Positions 36,213 through 49,809 of a stretch of DNA of 64,000 nt are shown here, piece after piece. The first letter of the stretch is position 1. Each line of letters opens with the position of its first letter. The DNA is from Argopecten irradians (lineage: Eukaryota > Mollusca > Bivalvia > Pectinida > Pectinidae), in contig NC_091134.1 in the NCBI RefSeq assembly GCF_041381155.1, positions 55,129,944-55,193,943 of the forward strand, written 5' to 3'. The translations under genes and the position numbers were made by a program. The notes beneath the pieces were generated by a model. It was not told the DNA's origin, ran no database searches, and worked only from the letters and a program-made list of their open reading frames with translations.

Positions 36213-39200
36213 CTTACAACCAAAATGATATTACCGTATATTCACTTACAACCACAATGATTTTACCGTATAGTCACTTACAACCACAATGATATTACCG
36301 TTTAGTCACTTACAACCACAATGATATTACCGTATAGTCACTTACAACCACAATGATTTTACCGTATAGTCACTTACAAACACAATGATATTACCGTATA
36401 GTCACTTACAACCACAATGATATTACCGTTTAGTCACTTACAACCACAATGATATTACCGTTTAGTCACTTACAACCACAATGATATTACCGTTTAGTCA
36501 CTTACAACCACAATGATATTACCGTATAGTCACTTACAACCACAATGATATTACCGTATAGTCACTTACAACCACAATGATATTACCGTATAGTCACTTA
36601 CAACCATAATGATATTACCGTATAGTCACTTACAACCACAATGATATTACCGTATAGTCACTTACAACCCATAATGATATTACCGTATTACCGTCATAGT
36701 CACTTACAACCACAATGATATTACCGTATAGTCACTTACAACCACAATGATATAACCGTATAGTCACTTACAACCACAATGATATTACCGTTATAGTCAC
36801 TTACAAACACAATGATATTACCGTATAGTCACTTACAACCATAATGATATTACCGTATATAGTCACTTACAACCATAATGATATTACCGTTTAGTCACTT
36901 ACAACCACAATGATATTACCGTATAGTCACTTACAACCACAATGATATAACCGTATAGTCATGATCACTTACAACCACAATGATATTACCGTATAGTCAC
37001 TTACAACCACAATGATATAACCGTATAGTCATGATCACTTACAACCACAATGATATTACCGTATATTCACATACAACCACAATGATATTACCGTATAGTC
37101 ACTTACAACCACAATGATATTACCGTATATTCACTTACAACCACAATGATATTACCGTATAGCCACTTACAACCACAATGATATTACCGTATAGTCACTT
37201 ACAACCATAATGATATTACCGTATAGCCACTTACAACCACAATGATATTACCGTAGAGTCACTTACAACCACAATGATATTACCGTATAGCCACTTACAA
37301 CCACAATGATATTACCGTATAGTCACTTACAACCACAATGATATTACCGTATAGTCACTTACAACCACAATGATATAACCGTATAGTCACTTACAACCAC
37401 AATGATATTACCGTATAGTCACTTACAACCATAATGACATTACCGTATAGTCATGATCACTTACAACCACAATGATATTACCGTATAGTCACTTACAACC
37501 ACAATGATATTACCGTATAGTCACTTATAACCATAATGATATTACTGTATAGTCATGATCACTTACAACCACAATGATATTACCGTATAGTCACTTACAA
37601 CCACAATGATATTACCGTATAGTCACTTACAACCATAATGATATAACCGTATAGTCATGATCACTTACAACCACAATGATATTACCGTATAGTCACTTAC
37701 AACCACAATGATATTACCGTATAGTCACTTACAACCACAATGATATAACCGTATAGTCACTTACAACCACAATGATATTACCGTATAGTCACTTACAACC
37801 ATAATGATATTACCGTATAGTCACTTACAACCAAAATGATATTACCGTATAGTCACTTACAACCATAATGATATAACCCGTATAGTCATGATCACTTACA
37901 ACCACAATGATATTACCGTATAGTCACTTACAACCACAATGATATTACCGTATAGTCACTTACAAACCACAATGATATTACCGTATAGTCACTTACAACC
38001 ACAATGATATTACCGTATAGTCACTTACAACCACAATGATAATTACCGTATAGTCACTTACAACCACAATGATATTACCGTCTAGTCACTTACAACCACA
38101 ATGATATTACCGATAAGTCACTTACAACCACACAATGATTACCGTATAGTCACTTACAACCACAATGATATTACCGTATAGTCACTTACAACCACAATGA
38201 TATTACCGTATAGTCACTTACAACCACAATGATATTACCGTATAGTCACTTACAACCACAATGATATTACCGTATAGTCACTTACAACCACAATGATATT
38301 ACCGTATAGTACTTATGTCATTACCGTATAGTCACTTACAACCACAATGATATTACCGTACTTACAACCACAATGATATTACCGTATAGTCACTTACAAC
38401 CACAATGATATTACCGTTTAGTCACTTACAACCACAATGATATTACCGTATAGTCACTTACAACCACAATGATATTACCGTATAGTCACTTACAACCACA
38501 ATGATATTACCGTATAGTCACTTACAACCACAATGATATTACCGTATAGTCACTTACAACCATACCGTATGATATAACCGTATAGTCACTTACAACCACA
38601 ATGATATTACCGTATAGTCACTTACAACCACAATGATATTACCGTATAGTCATGATCACTTACAACCATAATGATATTACCGTATAGTCACTTACAACCA
38701 TAATGATATTACCGTATAGTCACTTACAACCAAAATGATATTACCGTATAGTCACTTACAACCACAATGATATTACCGTATAGTCACTTACAAACATAAT
38801 GATATTACCGTATAGTCATGATCACTTACAACCACAATGATATTACCGTATAGTCACTTACAACCATAATGTTATTACCTTTTATAGTCACCTACAACCA
38901 CAATGATATTACCGTATAGTCACTTACAACCACAATGTTATTACCTTTTAGTCACCTACAACCACAATGATATTACCGTATAGTCACTTACAACCATAAT
39001 GATATTACCGTATAGTCACTTACAACCATAATGATATTACCGTATAGTCACTTACAACCAAAATGATATTACCGTATAGTCACTTACAACCATAATGATA
39101 TTACCGTTTAGTCACTTACAACCACAATGATATTACCGTATAGTCACTTACAACCACAATGATATTACCGTATATAGTCACTTACAACCATAATGATATT

Positions 39201-41371
39201 ACCGTATAGTCACTTACAACCACAATGATATTACCGTATAGTCACTTACAACCATAATGATATAACCGTATAGTCATGATCACTTACAACCACAATGATA
39301 TTACCGTATATTCACATACAACCACAATGATATTACCGTATAGTCACTTACAACCACAATGTTATCCGTATATTCACTTACAACCACAATGATATTACCG
39401 TATAGCCACTTACAACCACAATGATATTACCGTATAGTCACTTACAACCACAATGATATTACCGTATAGTCACTTACAACCATAATGATATTACCGTATA
39501 GTCATGATCACTTACAACCACAATGATATTACCGTATAGTCACTTACAACCACAATGATATTACCGTATAGTCACTTATAACCATAATGATATTACTGTA
39601 TAGTCACTTACAACCATAATGATATAACCGTATATAGTCATGATCACTTACAACCACAATGATATTACCGTATAGTCACTTACAACCACAATGATATTAC
39701 CGTATAGTCACTTACAACCACAATGATATTACCGTATAGTCACTTACAACCACAATGATATAACCGTATAGTCACTTACAAACGCAATGATATAACCGTA
39801 TAGTCACTTACAACCACAATGATATTACCGTATAGTCATGATCACTTACAACCATAATGATATTACCGTATAGTCACTTACAACCACAATGATATTACCG
39901 TAGAGTCACTTACAACCACAATGATATTACCGTTTAGTCACTTACAACCACAATGATATTACCGTATTAGTCACTTACAACCACAATGATATTACCGTAT
40001 AGTCACTTACAACCACAATGTTATTACCTTTTAGTCACCTACAACCACAATGATATTACCGTATTAGTCACTTACAACCATAATGATATTACCGTATAGT
40101 CACTTTACAACCATAATGATATTACCGTATAGTCACTTACAACCAAAATGATATTACCGTATAGTCACTTACAACCACAATGATATTTACCGTATAGTCA
40201 CTTACAAACATAATGATATTACCGTATAGTCATGATCACTTACAACCACAATGATATTACCGTATAGTCACTTACAACCACAATGATATTACCGTTTAGT
40301 CACTTACAACCACAATGGATATTACCGTATAGTCACTTACAACCACAATGATATTACCGTATAGTCACTTACAACCACAATGATATTACCGTATAGTCAC
40401 TTACAACCATAATGATATTACCGTATAGTCACTTACAACCATAATGATATTACCGTATAGTCACTTACAACCACAATGATATTACCGTATAGTCACTTAC
40501 AACCACAATGATATTACCGTAAGTCACTTACAACCACAATGATATACCGTATAGTCACTTACAACCATAATGATATTACCGTAGAGTCACTTACAACCAC
40601 AATGATATTACCGTATAGTCACTTACAACCATAATGTTATTACCTTTATAGTCACCTACAACCACAATGATATTACCGTATAGTCACTTACAACCACAAT
40701 GATATTACCGTTTAGTCACTTACAACCACAATGATATTACCGTATAGTCACTTACAACCATAATGATATTACCGTATAGTCACTTACAACCACAATGATA
40801 TTACCGTATAGTCACTTACAACCACAATGATATTACCGTATAGTCACTTACAACCACAATGATATAACCGTATAGTCACTTACAACCATAATGATATTAC
40901 CGTATAGTCACTTACAACCACAATGATATTACCGTATAGTCACTTACAACCACAATGATATTACCGTATAGTCACTTACAACCACAATGATATTACCGTA
41001 TAGTCACTTACAACCACAATGATATTACCGTTTAGTCACTTACAACCACAATGATATTACCGTATAGTCACTTACAACCACAATGATATAACCGTATAGT
41101 CACTTACAACCACAATGATATTACCGTATAGTCACATACAACCACAATGATATTACCGTATAGTCATGATCACTTACAACCACAATGATATTACCGTATA
41201 GCTGTAGCCACTTACAAACACAAATGATATGTACCGTATAGTCACTTACAACCATAATGATATTACCGTATAGTCACTTACAACCACAATGATATTACCG
41301 TATAGTCACTTACAACCACAATGATATTACCGTATAGTCACTTACAACCACAATGATATTACCGTATATTC
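36213..41371. repeat. Satellite-like array, 32-bp unit, about 160 copies
   Basis: The unit reads CACTTACAACCACAATGATA then TTACCGTATAGT. Common variants are ACCATAATG for ACCACAATG, TATAACCG for TATTACCG, CCGTTTAG for CCGTATAG, and a 6-bp longer unit with CATGAT inserted before CACTTAC. The longer units recur at many places, so they spread with the array. Indels in some copies may be real or assembly error. No continuous reading frame. Confidence 0.95.
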
Positions 41372-42581
41372 AGTTATTTCCGAGGGATATGTTCACGATT
41401 TCGCGGGACATTGTTATTTTGTTAAAAGCCTATCTAAATCGGTACAGAAATGCAAAAGTTGCTTACCAAAGACTTACCACTTCGGTCTCACCACAAAGAG
41501 GGTGAAAAATTCTTTTTCTCTAACCCTATGCGCCACTTAGTGTCTCTTATTATGTCGCGTCAGCAATGAAAGCAAGGATGACGTGACCTGAATGAACTGT
41601 AGTCGTCGCCGTCAACGTCATTGCATTGTTGCCGTGACCTCGTTAAACTGTTACCACGGCGTCATGATAATGTTACCGCGTCGTCATACCATTATTTAGA
41701 ACTTACAAAGATATCGTGTAGCTTGCCTTTGTCCTATGGTAAAATCCATAGAAACTTATACCCCGTTTGGGGTGTGACAGGAGAATCTCAACCCGAGGGG
41801 TAAGATTCTTATTCCGAGGGTTGAGATCATTTGCCTTCATAAATGTATTCGCTGTGCACAATTTTGCTTTTGTTAGCAGAGTGGTAACGGGATTTACCAT
41901 CCCCAAGACGGCCGAATACGGACATGATAAGATATGAGGCCAAGTTGCCTGCAAACTGAGTACGTGAATTTTATTAACATGTACTCCGATTTTCTCTAAC
42001 ATAACCTCCCCTTATAAATGAACCTTAAAATGACAGTTGTCCGTACACATACAAAGACCGGATTACAGAACGATTTATCTTTACATGTTTGGACATGTTT
42101 AAAGGTGATTTGTTACGATATATGTGATGGTTGAATCGAGTTAGGGTTCGACCCCAGCTCAGAGTCATGCGGTGGTTTTGCCCTTATGGAATCTCTTCAA
42201 CATAGACAACAACAGGTATTAGCGCAGTCTCGGAGCGGGGGTAACACGACAGGTACAATCTCTAATTTCCTTATTCCTTGTTCATTGTTTTAATAGCATG
42301 CATCAGATCAAGTTATCCAAACAGGGGATGTATGTGACATATTGGTACTGCGTTATTAGTGGGAGGCTCCGATAAGTTTTTAAATGGCCAAGATGGGTAT
42401 ATGATGATATCGCACTGAATCATCTATTGTATTAGTACAGTGTGCGCCTGGGACATCCGATTATCTATCACAAAGGTTATCTATCAGTGTTTAATCTCCA
42501 ATATTAATTAAAAACAAAACCTTTAAATAACTTCTGGCGGTACAAAGTTCCTAGAAATCTATCTACGTTATCAGTGCAGCT
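41372..42581. other. Spacer with a short GC-richer stretch
   Basis: 41560-41690 is richer in CG dinucleotides than its surroundings. TCTCAACCCGAGGGGTAAGA at 41785-41804 is an imperfect palindrome with TCTTATTCCGAGGGTTGAGA. GGTTCGACCCC near 42148 resembles a tRNA box B without a partner box A. No gene supported. Confidence 0.35.
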
Positions 42582-42699
42582 CACGTGAGTTTGGTATACT
42601 ACTATATATAACAGAATCCAATGATGATATGTATTCATACCAGACGTTGTACAACTTCCGCTGCTTTTCTCGGTAACGATCCTAAAGCAAAATTTGTAG
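42582..42699 (+). promoter_or_regulatory. Locus C promoter and first exon (CACGTG, TATA box, donor)
   Basis: CACGTG at 42582-42587, TATATATAA at 42603-42611 (15 bases between) and a consensus donor GTAAGT at 42700. An ATG-led frame in the exon (MMICIHTRRCTT) stays open to the donor in phase 1. Joined to the acceptor at 43717 it would stop after eight more codons, so coding use is doubtful. Confidence 0.5.
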
Positions 42700-43359
42700 G
42701 TAAGTAGATCTGTTACAACTGTTACTGAGATAAAACATATATTTAGATTTAGCTATTTTCTTCTTAGCATGTTATAAAAAGACTATTTCTAGATTACTTT
42801 GTATATGTTTATTCAATAACTATAACATGTTACAATTATCGGGTTTAAGGTTTGGTCCAGTGGTTTAGCATTAACATTAACTTATTTCGATGGACATAAA
42901 CATTTTAAATTTTTATTTTTACTGTGCTCAAGAAGTTCGAATTTCGATACTGGAACATTTGCACCAATATGTATATCCATCATGAAATACTATGTCTTAC
43001 ACACTACCATTTCTACGGCTGCTGACGATTTATATACACTGTATGTATAACGAAGGACGTGCGATATCATAACCTATATTTTTTAATAAATAAATGACAA
43101 ACATTACGGATATTTGTTACTATTACTATTCATTTCATATCCAAATTATTGTCTAAATTACTTTACAAAAGAACCAATACTTCATCCAATAGGCGAATAT
43201 CTATCAAATTTTATTTACATATATATCCATTTTTTAGTAATTAGAACTTTACTTTGTTCAAAACTTGCAAGTTGTTCCTTCTGAGATTAGTTTCTTATAT
43301 GGAAATATAGATTTCAACATTCGCAGGAGGGTAGTTTTCAGTTTTCAGTTCTCACTTTT

Positions 43360-43452
43360 GGCCTCGATTTCAGCTCTTGCACCTGTGAGCAAGGCCGTGG
43401 GCTCTGCACCCTGGCTTAGACACAATATAGTTCATCAAAGTGGTAGTTAACA
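43360..43452 (+). repeat. Fragment of a dispersed mollusc-type repeat
   Basis: GAGCAAGGCCGTGGGCTCTG through GACACAATATAGTTCATCAA and GTGGTAGTT matches, in the opposite orientation, the stretch AACTACCA...GGTATGTC...GGCCAGGG at about 44990-45030. I have seen this kind of sequence widely repeated in bivalve DNA (memory, not a search). Confidence 0.5.
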
Positions 43453-43716
43453 TTATGAAATATGACCAATACACGCTTTTATAATTATTGAGTGTTATTA
43501 AACTGAACTTTTAATTACTATCAAAGAGAAGAGGAATCGTTGTATACATGTGTGATAACAAATCATGTCATTAATTCCAGCAGGAAATATAGCGTTCATT
43601 ATAAACATACTTAAAGTAATGTACGAATATTTTAAACCATTACAGTTTGGTGATAACGTTAATGATTAATGACATACATTTGTACTATCTTATATGTGCT
43701 TGTTTCTGTACTGTAG

Positions 43717-43848
43717 TTCCATGTACCAAGCAAAGCTGCTAAGGATGGGTCATTACCGGCAGAAATCCACAATATCGACGCTAGTATATTTTCCCGAGTC
43801 AACAACTACGCATCAGGTTGTCTTCTTGGGTCTCAGTTTGAAAGCTGA
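43717..43848 (+). CDS. Locus C last exon, PAN-like paralogue (open, partial)
   Basis: It follows an acceptor with a T-rich tract (TTTCTGTACTGTAG). The frame starting at the first base reads FHVPSKAAKDGSLPAEIHN, IDASIFSRVNNYASGCLLGS and stops at TGA 43846-43848. The VNN-CAS-C-LLGSQF part aligns with locus A. Locus A continues with Trp where this one stops, so this copy is shorter or broken. Another frame (43694-43930) also covers the exon but does not keep the shared motif. No matching upstream coding exon was found. Confidence 0.4.
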   Translation, partial: FHVPSKAAKDGSLPAEIHNIDASIFSRVNNYASGCLLGSQFES

Positions 43849-44867
43849 TTTCAACATGATGCAAAGTGTGAATGGGGTATTGGAACAAGAACAACCTTAT
43901 TCGGAGACGTACATGCTGGATCGTGACTAAGCGTACCGGTGACCATTGCCGTAAACGTTCCTTCCATTAACAACCATGAACTTTGTCAGGAGAATAGGTC
44001 GTTTTCTACAAGAAAAATGACATTGAACAGTTTGAAAGGTCGTGACAAAATCACAACATATTGAGAGAATCTTACAAGTTATAAAATAAAAGATTAATCA
44101 TAAAAAATTAATTTTTTTTTAAATTTTATTTCAATATTAGATCGAAATTTGCATACCGAGATGACAATTCAATGAACATATTCGTTTACAATACATTTCA
44201 ACCGAGGCTTTTTATCTCGAATTCGACGAGACCATGATGATGAATCATCACGTTATACAAATATCGCGTACTAGTATAGTGCGCATGAAATTCGAAGGGA
44301 ACAGCAAACGGTTTATCCGTATCGATTTGATTCCATCTGATTAAAATCATATCTTTGATTTCGAATATCTGGTTTTAATCAGATTGGATTTGTTTTTCAT
44401 TTTTCAACTGCAAACAATCATACTTCAAAACTTGGTTTAAGAATAATACAGATTTAACATAAAATATTATCTTATTAATTTCATGTGTTCGTCTTAATGC
44501 AATAACCCATTATATTGCATGTTTCTAACTATGCCTGGTTGTACAATTACTGCGAAAGCATAAAAATGTGATTAATTTCTTTTGGAATCAGGGGAGTTAT
44601 CGCGAATTATTAAGACTGACACAACAGGATTGTTGATATGTTATTCACGACCATAATCCATTTTTTTTCCATTTCTAATCAAATACAAAATGATATAATA
44701 GTCAAACACAAACTTGTTATCAGTAGCAATAATATATGTAGTACACCATATACGATGCTCATTTATATGCTGTTAAAACTTTGTGAAACCTCAAGTATAC
44801 AATATAGCAGTGTGTGAATGTATGTATGTTTTAGAAAGCTTTGGTACATTTTCGTCGTGTATTCTAT
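43849..44867. other. Intergenic spacer
   Basis: AT-rich. TTCGAATATCTGGTTTTAAT near 44360 partly pairs with GATTCCATCTGATTAAAATC just before it. No gene supported. Confidence 0.4.
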
Positions 44868-45130
44868 CAATAGTGAGCCCCCTGGTATTGTATACTGCTA
44901 TCACACTGAAGCATGCTGCCACTGAACAACACACCCCACATGGTCACATTATACGAGCAAACAAGTCCTTTGTGTTAAGCAGAAGAAAAAACTACCAATT
45001 CTATCGATTTTGGTATGTCATGGCCAGGGCTTTCCATGCGAATGAATGTACAGTAAAACGTTGTCAAAGGGAATGTTAGTCGCCTTTATCGACCATACAA
45101 TTGGTCAGTAGGTACAATTGATCTCTAAAG
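44868..45130 (+). repeat. Longer copy of the dispersed mollusc-type repeat
   Basis: It begins near AGTGAGCCCCCTGGTATTG and includes CACACCCCACATGGTCACAT, the AACTACCA/CCAGGG part shared with 43.36 kb, and GTTAGTCGCCTTTATCGACC near its end. A 98-codon frame through it has no ATG start and is probably accidental. Confidence 0.55.
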
Positions 45131-47144
45131 TGTTATTCTCAATTCTGTATACATGTATTGTGATATTTGTATTTGAACTCTATATAGAATTCTACTTTAT
45201 CACATTGCAGTATCCAAGTGGAAATTTCTGCTCGCTATGTAGACGATTATATAAGATTATATAAGTATAATACATAACTGCCTAAAGTATTGCCCTAGCC
45301 TTATTTTTAAAAAGAATTTTCAACCCCGCCGTGATTTTTTTTTTATTCTTCCTTGTCGCATTGCACCTCGTGACAAGAATGATTCTATAAATAGTATCTT
45401 TACATGCACAGACAGTGTGCTGTGGTCTGATTTCTATCTAGAAAGATTATTGATCGTATTAAATATGAGTTACTAAAACTTCATGTAGGAAACATTTCTA
45501 GTTTACAGCATTATAAGATAAGGCATGATCCGTATTCGAAATCAACATAATTGATAAAGGTATTGAGAATAAAAAAAATCCAATTTTGTCTTTAAAATGT
45601 CAAAATCTATTTGTAGTCTGTCCTGGTTGTGTGTATTAACAGCTTTCCCCATCGTCAGCATATTTCACAATTTTCAATCCGTAGTCAGAATATTGTTCAG
45701 GCTAAATATTTGTAACCATAAAACTGAGATTGCAATATGAGATTCATTTTGTATCAATAATTATTAAAGGTTATTATATTCAAAAAACATATAATAGGCA
45801 TCGTTATAATGGTATGCAGCGGCATCGAATTCAACTTTCACTAAGAGGGTCTGAGTTCGACTTTTCGAAGATTAGAAGATATGGATTTATTGAGAAAAAA
45901 AACTAAAAACAAAACATACGTAATCGAAGAATAGATTCTGATAAAACGACTCGATATTGGGACACTTTTTGCTTATTTATTTAAAGAAACATTTGAGAAA
46001 TGATTCGGAAAAACACAAAATGCAACAATAACAACAAGAAGGAATAATAAGAGAACGGCGTAGCCCTGTGAAGTTAGAAACCTAAAGTGAAAGTGAAAGT
46101 CACACTACACTGTGTGTACAATATTGCATACTAAGAATTTAAAGGACCACAGTTTGTGGAAATTTTCAAACACCAAGGTCGCCGTCAAAGCAGGATTTCC
46201 CACTGGCAGACATCCAAATTAGATTTTTAGTGCACACGTAGGTGCATAGCTATCACCAGGCCACTATCACTGCGTATATGTATTTATAATGGCGGACAGT
46301 GTAACTGTGGAAAGAGCGGCACAGCCTTACCAGGAAAAGAAAACACTATGATATTTCTATACACTATCACATGTTTATTTACACTATTTATAATCATAAA
46401 TACACTACGCGATTATTGAGACATACGGTACAAGATATGGACTACGCTAACAATTCTGTAGAGATCCTCTTTTTCCAACAAATGTAACTCCTCCAGCTGT
46501 GTAATCGTTTATTCCTAGCTAGCTAAGAGTATCTTTATACCAGTGCACACAAGTTACAAACACCTCAATGTCAACACCTGTCCACATGCAGTCACAGGTA
46601 GAAAAAGTACATGTACCCATGGCATAAAATGCTCTCAAACAACTAAATGTTGGTCTGGGAACATTACAGTAGACCGGTTAAATGCACAAAACATCCCGTT
46701 TACTCCTGATGTTGATGCAAATGTCTCCTTTCATATGCAGGTACCTTATGGCCATAGAAAAGAAATTATCTAATGACATAAGTGATTTATTGATTTATTT
46801 CCGAACTATATAAATTTTTCAAGAGTGTTGTCAGCATAAGCCCGTGTTCGCATATAAAGGGGAAGGGGTATTTATATTAAAACATAGTTGTGATATCATC
46901 TTTCGTGTAATAAGTCCAATATCTGAATGGAAGGACTTTGGTAATCAATCCATTAAGTGAACTGCACTGTCCAATAATTTAACAACTTAATGGATAGTTT
47001 TGGTCACTTAATGGACAGTAATGGACATAAATAATGCATATTTGTGTATTATAACCTCGGTATAATCCACATTGTTACAGATTTCCTTCAGAATATGAAT
47101 GATAGGCACATATCATTGGTTGTAATATTTAGCTAATTCCAGCA
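45131..47144. other. Intergenic spacer
   Basis: AT-rich. AAGTGAAAGTGAAAGTCAC near 46085 resembles tandem GAAA (ISRE/IRF) sites. A 76-codon frame at 46543-46773 lacks a normal start and is not recognised. No gene supported. Confidence 0.4.
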
Positions 47145-48157
47145 TTAAGGATGTACACCTCTGAGAAGTCAAAATTTTCTTGTATTAAACTTTTTTTCTC
47201 ATATAGATTTTTGGAAAAAGGAGTTCATGCTATAAAAGAAAATGTAAGAAAAAACATATGTCCGTGTGCTCGTTTTTGAGCTTTTGTCACTGAAAGACAC
47301 CTAGTTGACAAAATATTGGATTTTATGGGAATTTTGCCGTTTTGACCATATAAGATAGAGATTAAAGCCATAATTTCCTAATGAGGTGTTTGACATGTAT
47401 GAATGTTTGTAGAATTCATTTTCTAGTAGTCTTCTTTAAAAATATACCAGTTTTGATCAATTAGACTAATATTTTTTCTCAGAATAACAACTTATGCTAC
47501 CCCTACCCCTTAATTTTGTGCTACCAAATGCACCATTTTCAGCCATTTTTGCCAAATTTAACCCTTTATAGAAAAAGTTCTGGTATTAAACTTTTGTTAT
47601 TATTTTGCATATCAATAGGGAAACGGTTGTTCTTTCTAAATCAGGAAGAAAAATTGGGGGTCCGTGTGCTTACTTTTTTGCCCCATTTGAATTTTTGTTA
47701 TTTTTCATTATTTTAGAGTAAAAAATAAAAGTGCCCAAATTACCATTAAATGTAAAAATAAAGTCACAAAAGTGTATCGTTTCACATATTAGTGCTCAAT
47801 ATTTTAATTACTACGAACCTAGTAACGATTTGCAGCAAAAATTAGCTTAATACAGCTAAAAATGCCGGCGCAGTAATGATTTAAGTAAAAACAATTTCAG
47901 TAAAAAATGGTAAAACTGTGGCTCTACTTGAAGCAAAAAAAGACACAATTTCAAAATGGCCGCCAAATGGGCCATATCTTAAAATCCCCGTATAAAAAAA
48001 ATCTACTAAAAATAGAAATGTAATTTTTTGACAAAATTTGCATCTGGCAACTTGCTACAGATACTGATAAATTATATTTGAAAATCTCATAACTTCTTTG
48101 GTCTATGTTGAAACGAGACTTCAACGGGACTGAAACCTCAGAAGAATTCATCCTTAA
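47145..48157. mobile_element. About 1-kb TIR element, copy 2
   Basis: Same element as 22562-23572, same orientation, with only scattered substitutions and small indels. It is bounded by TTAA on both sides (47145-47148 and 48154-48157). Left end AAGGATGTACACCTCTGAG, right end CTCAGAAGAATTCATCCTT. TTAA flanks are the known target of piggyBac-like elements; assignment to that superfamily is inference. Confidence 0.75.
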
Positions 48158-48627
48158 ACATGCGTGTAGTTGCAGTGGCCCATGGGGAATGATTCGTATA
48201 ATGTCCATGGAATTCAGCCTTTTCACATAATTTCGAAACTCCAATGCCTTATTTAGAGTCACATTGGACATATCCAGCATGCCCTTTGAAATTTACACCG
48301 CTTTGTTTAAAGAAGCTGCCTTTTCTCTTTCTGTTTGCCAGGTTGTGAACACGTTCAGGACCCATTTTGATTTATCCTCGATTTTTTTCCTCTTTAATCG
48401 AAATCTAAATCTTATTCCTTTCAAAGCTTCTAGAATATTGTATTTTCTTCAATGCCCTGTGTAATTTTAGGCATGTCATTTTCATCACTTATCTCGGAAA
48501 AAAATATCCGATTTTAAATTTGGCATTATGTTTTCCGTTTGGGTCAGTGAAGTTTCTTCTTCTAAATCAAGACAGTGTTCACATTATTTGAAAACGTCAA
48601 AAACATATCCTCTCCGTCTGACGACAT
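48158..48627 (-). pseudogene. DUF3504/Crypton-like tyrosine-recombinase family N-terminal fragment (decayed)
   Basis: On the - strand an ATG at 48627 starts MSSDGEDMFLTF. After frame changes, KWVLNVFTTWQTEREKAA and LDMSNVTLNKALEF follow, then VKRLN and PLQLHACL. The W-x-x-N-x-F-x-x-W-x-x-x-R and L-N-x-x-L-x-F pattern resembles the N-terminal helices of the DUF3504/Crypton-like family common in molluscs. The fragment ends exactly at the TTAA edge of the 1-kb element, so that element may have cut it off. Several stops and frame changes show it is not functional. Confidence 0.45.
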
Positions 48628-49809
48628 TTTTTAAACTAATATTGCTTTACTTGTACATGCTATGTTTCAGCGCACACAAAGTATGAAAAGCATGGGCAGT
48701 TATATAATTAGTGGACAAACTGTCCATTACGTTAATGAAAGAGTCCTGAGGGTACCTTCGTGTATATATACTATGCATGATTGCACACAAGGTATGAGAA
48801 GCATCGGCAGGTACCCGGAAATGAAATATTTGTCAGACTGTATTATGTTTTAAGTTAGAGAGAAGCCTCAAAAGTGTCAATTTTGTGTCAATATATGGAT
48901 ATGTAGTTGTAGTAACACCTTGTATGCAGTGTTTTGCTTGTTATGACGTCGTTAATTACAAAGCGTTACGTCCCCTTTGGATAGGTTTTATTGAGACGAC
49001 GATCACCGAAAGCATCACAATAATTAACTCTGCTATTTAGAATATTGATGAAATTCCATAGTCTGTACCTCTAAAACGTTTTTGTATTTGACAACCAAAT
49101 GTGACGCATTCATGTTTATCGAAATCTCTAGTTTCATAAATGAAATTTAAAATCTAAGTTTGTTTGAAAATAGTCCAAATGCAAACCAAAATAGCAAGAA
49201 GGTCTATTTCTTCTCCCGTCAACTTGTTTTGAAAATATTATTAGATTAAAGTAAGGTTGTTTTTTGTTAGAAATGATATGGCTTACACCTAACGTTAAAT
49301 CAACAGCTGATTACATTCCAAAATGGACGACTAGTCTGTATCTTTTTGCTAACAGCTTTGTCGGAAAGTTTATTTCCATGTTTCACTGTTGTATGTGTTA
49401 TTTCTTCATTCTTCGTGCTTCATCCTGCTGTTCCTTTTTTTCTGAGCTGTACGTCACTATTCTTTCGTTGGAAGACTTTTTCCTGTTCTTTTGCATTTAA
49501 GCAAAACATGACAACACTGCCCAGTAATATTGTTTAATCTTAACTACTTCCTCAATATATTCCTAATGCAACATCTATGCCCTTTGTTGACCAATGCACA
49601 TCTCCTCTGCTCCTCGTCCAGGTCATTTTGCGATTTAACATTGCTTTACGAGCTTATGTTTATATTATCAATGTTTGTCGTAGAGATTTTGTGTGATGGA
49701 ATGTGTCTATCATCACCTCATCTGCTTTTCATGCATAAGAATTTGGCAATAGGTTAAGATTGTGTATTTAGCTGCCAGGCAACAACTTAATCTTCCCGTT
49801 ATGGATATC
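48628..49809. other. Intergenic spacer
   Basis: A short direct duplication, ACACAAAGTATGAAAAGCAT near 48674 and ACACAAGGTATGAGAAGCAT near 48786, lies in a 63-codon frame with no recognised similarity. The rest is AT-rich without supported genes. Confidence 0.4.

Noticed and set aside
42120-42170. tRNA gene suggested by GGTTCGACCCC
   Set aside because: No box A at the right distance and no cloverleaf; at best a SINE scrap.
43265-43450. 61-codon frame as a coding exon of locus C
   Set aside because: Most of it is a dispersed repeat also found, inverted, at 44.99 kb.
44783-45079. 98-codon frame as a gene
   Set aside because: No ATG start, and it runs through a dispersed repeat.
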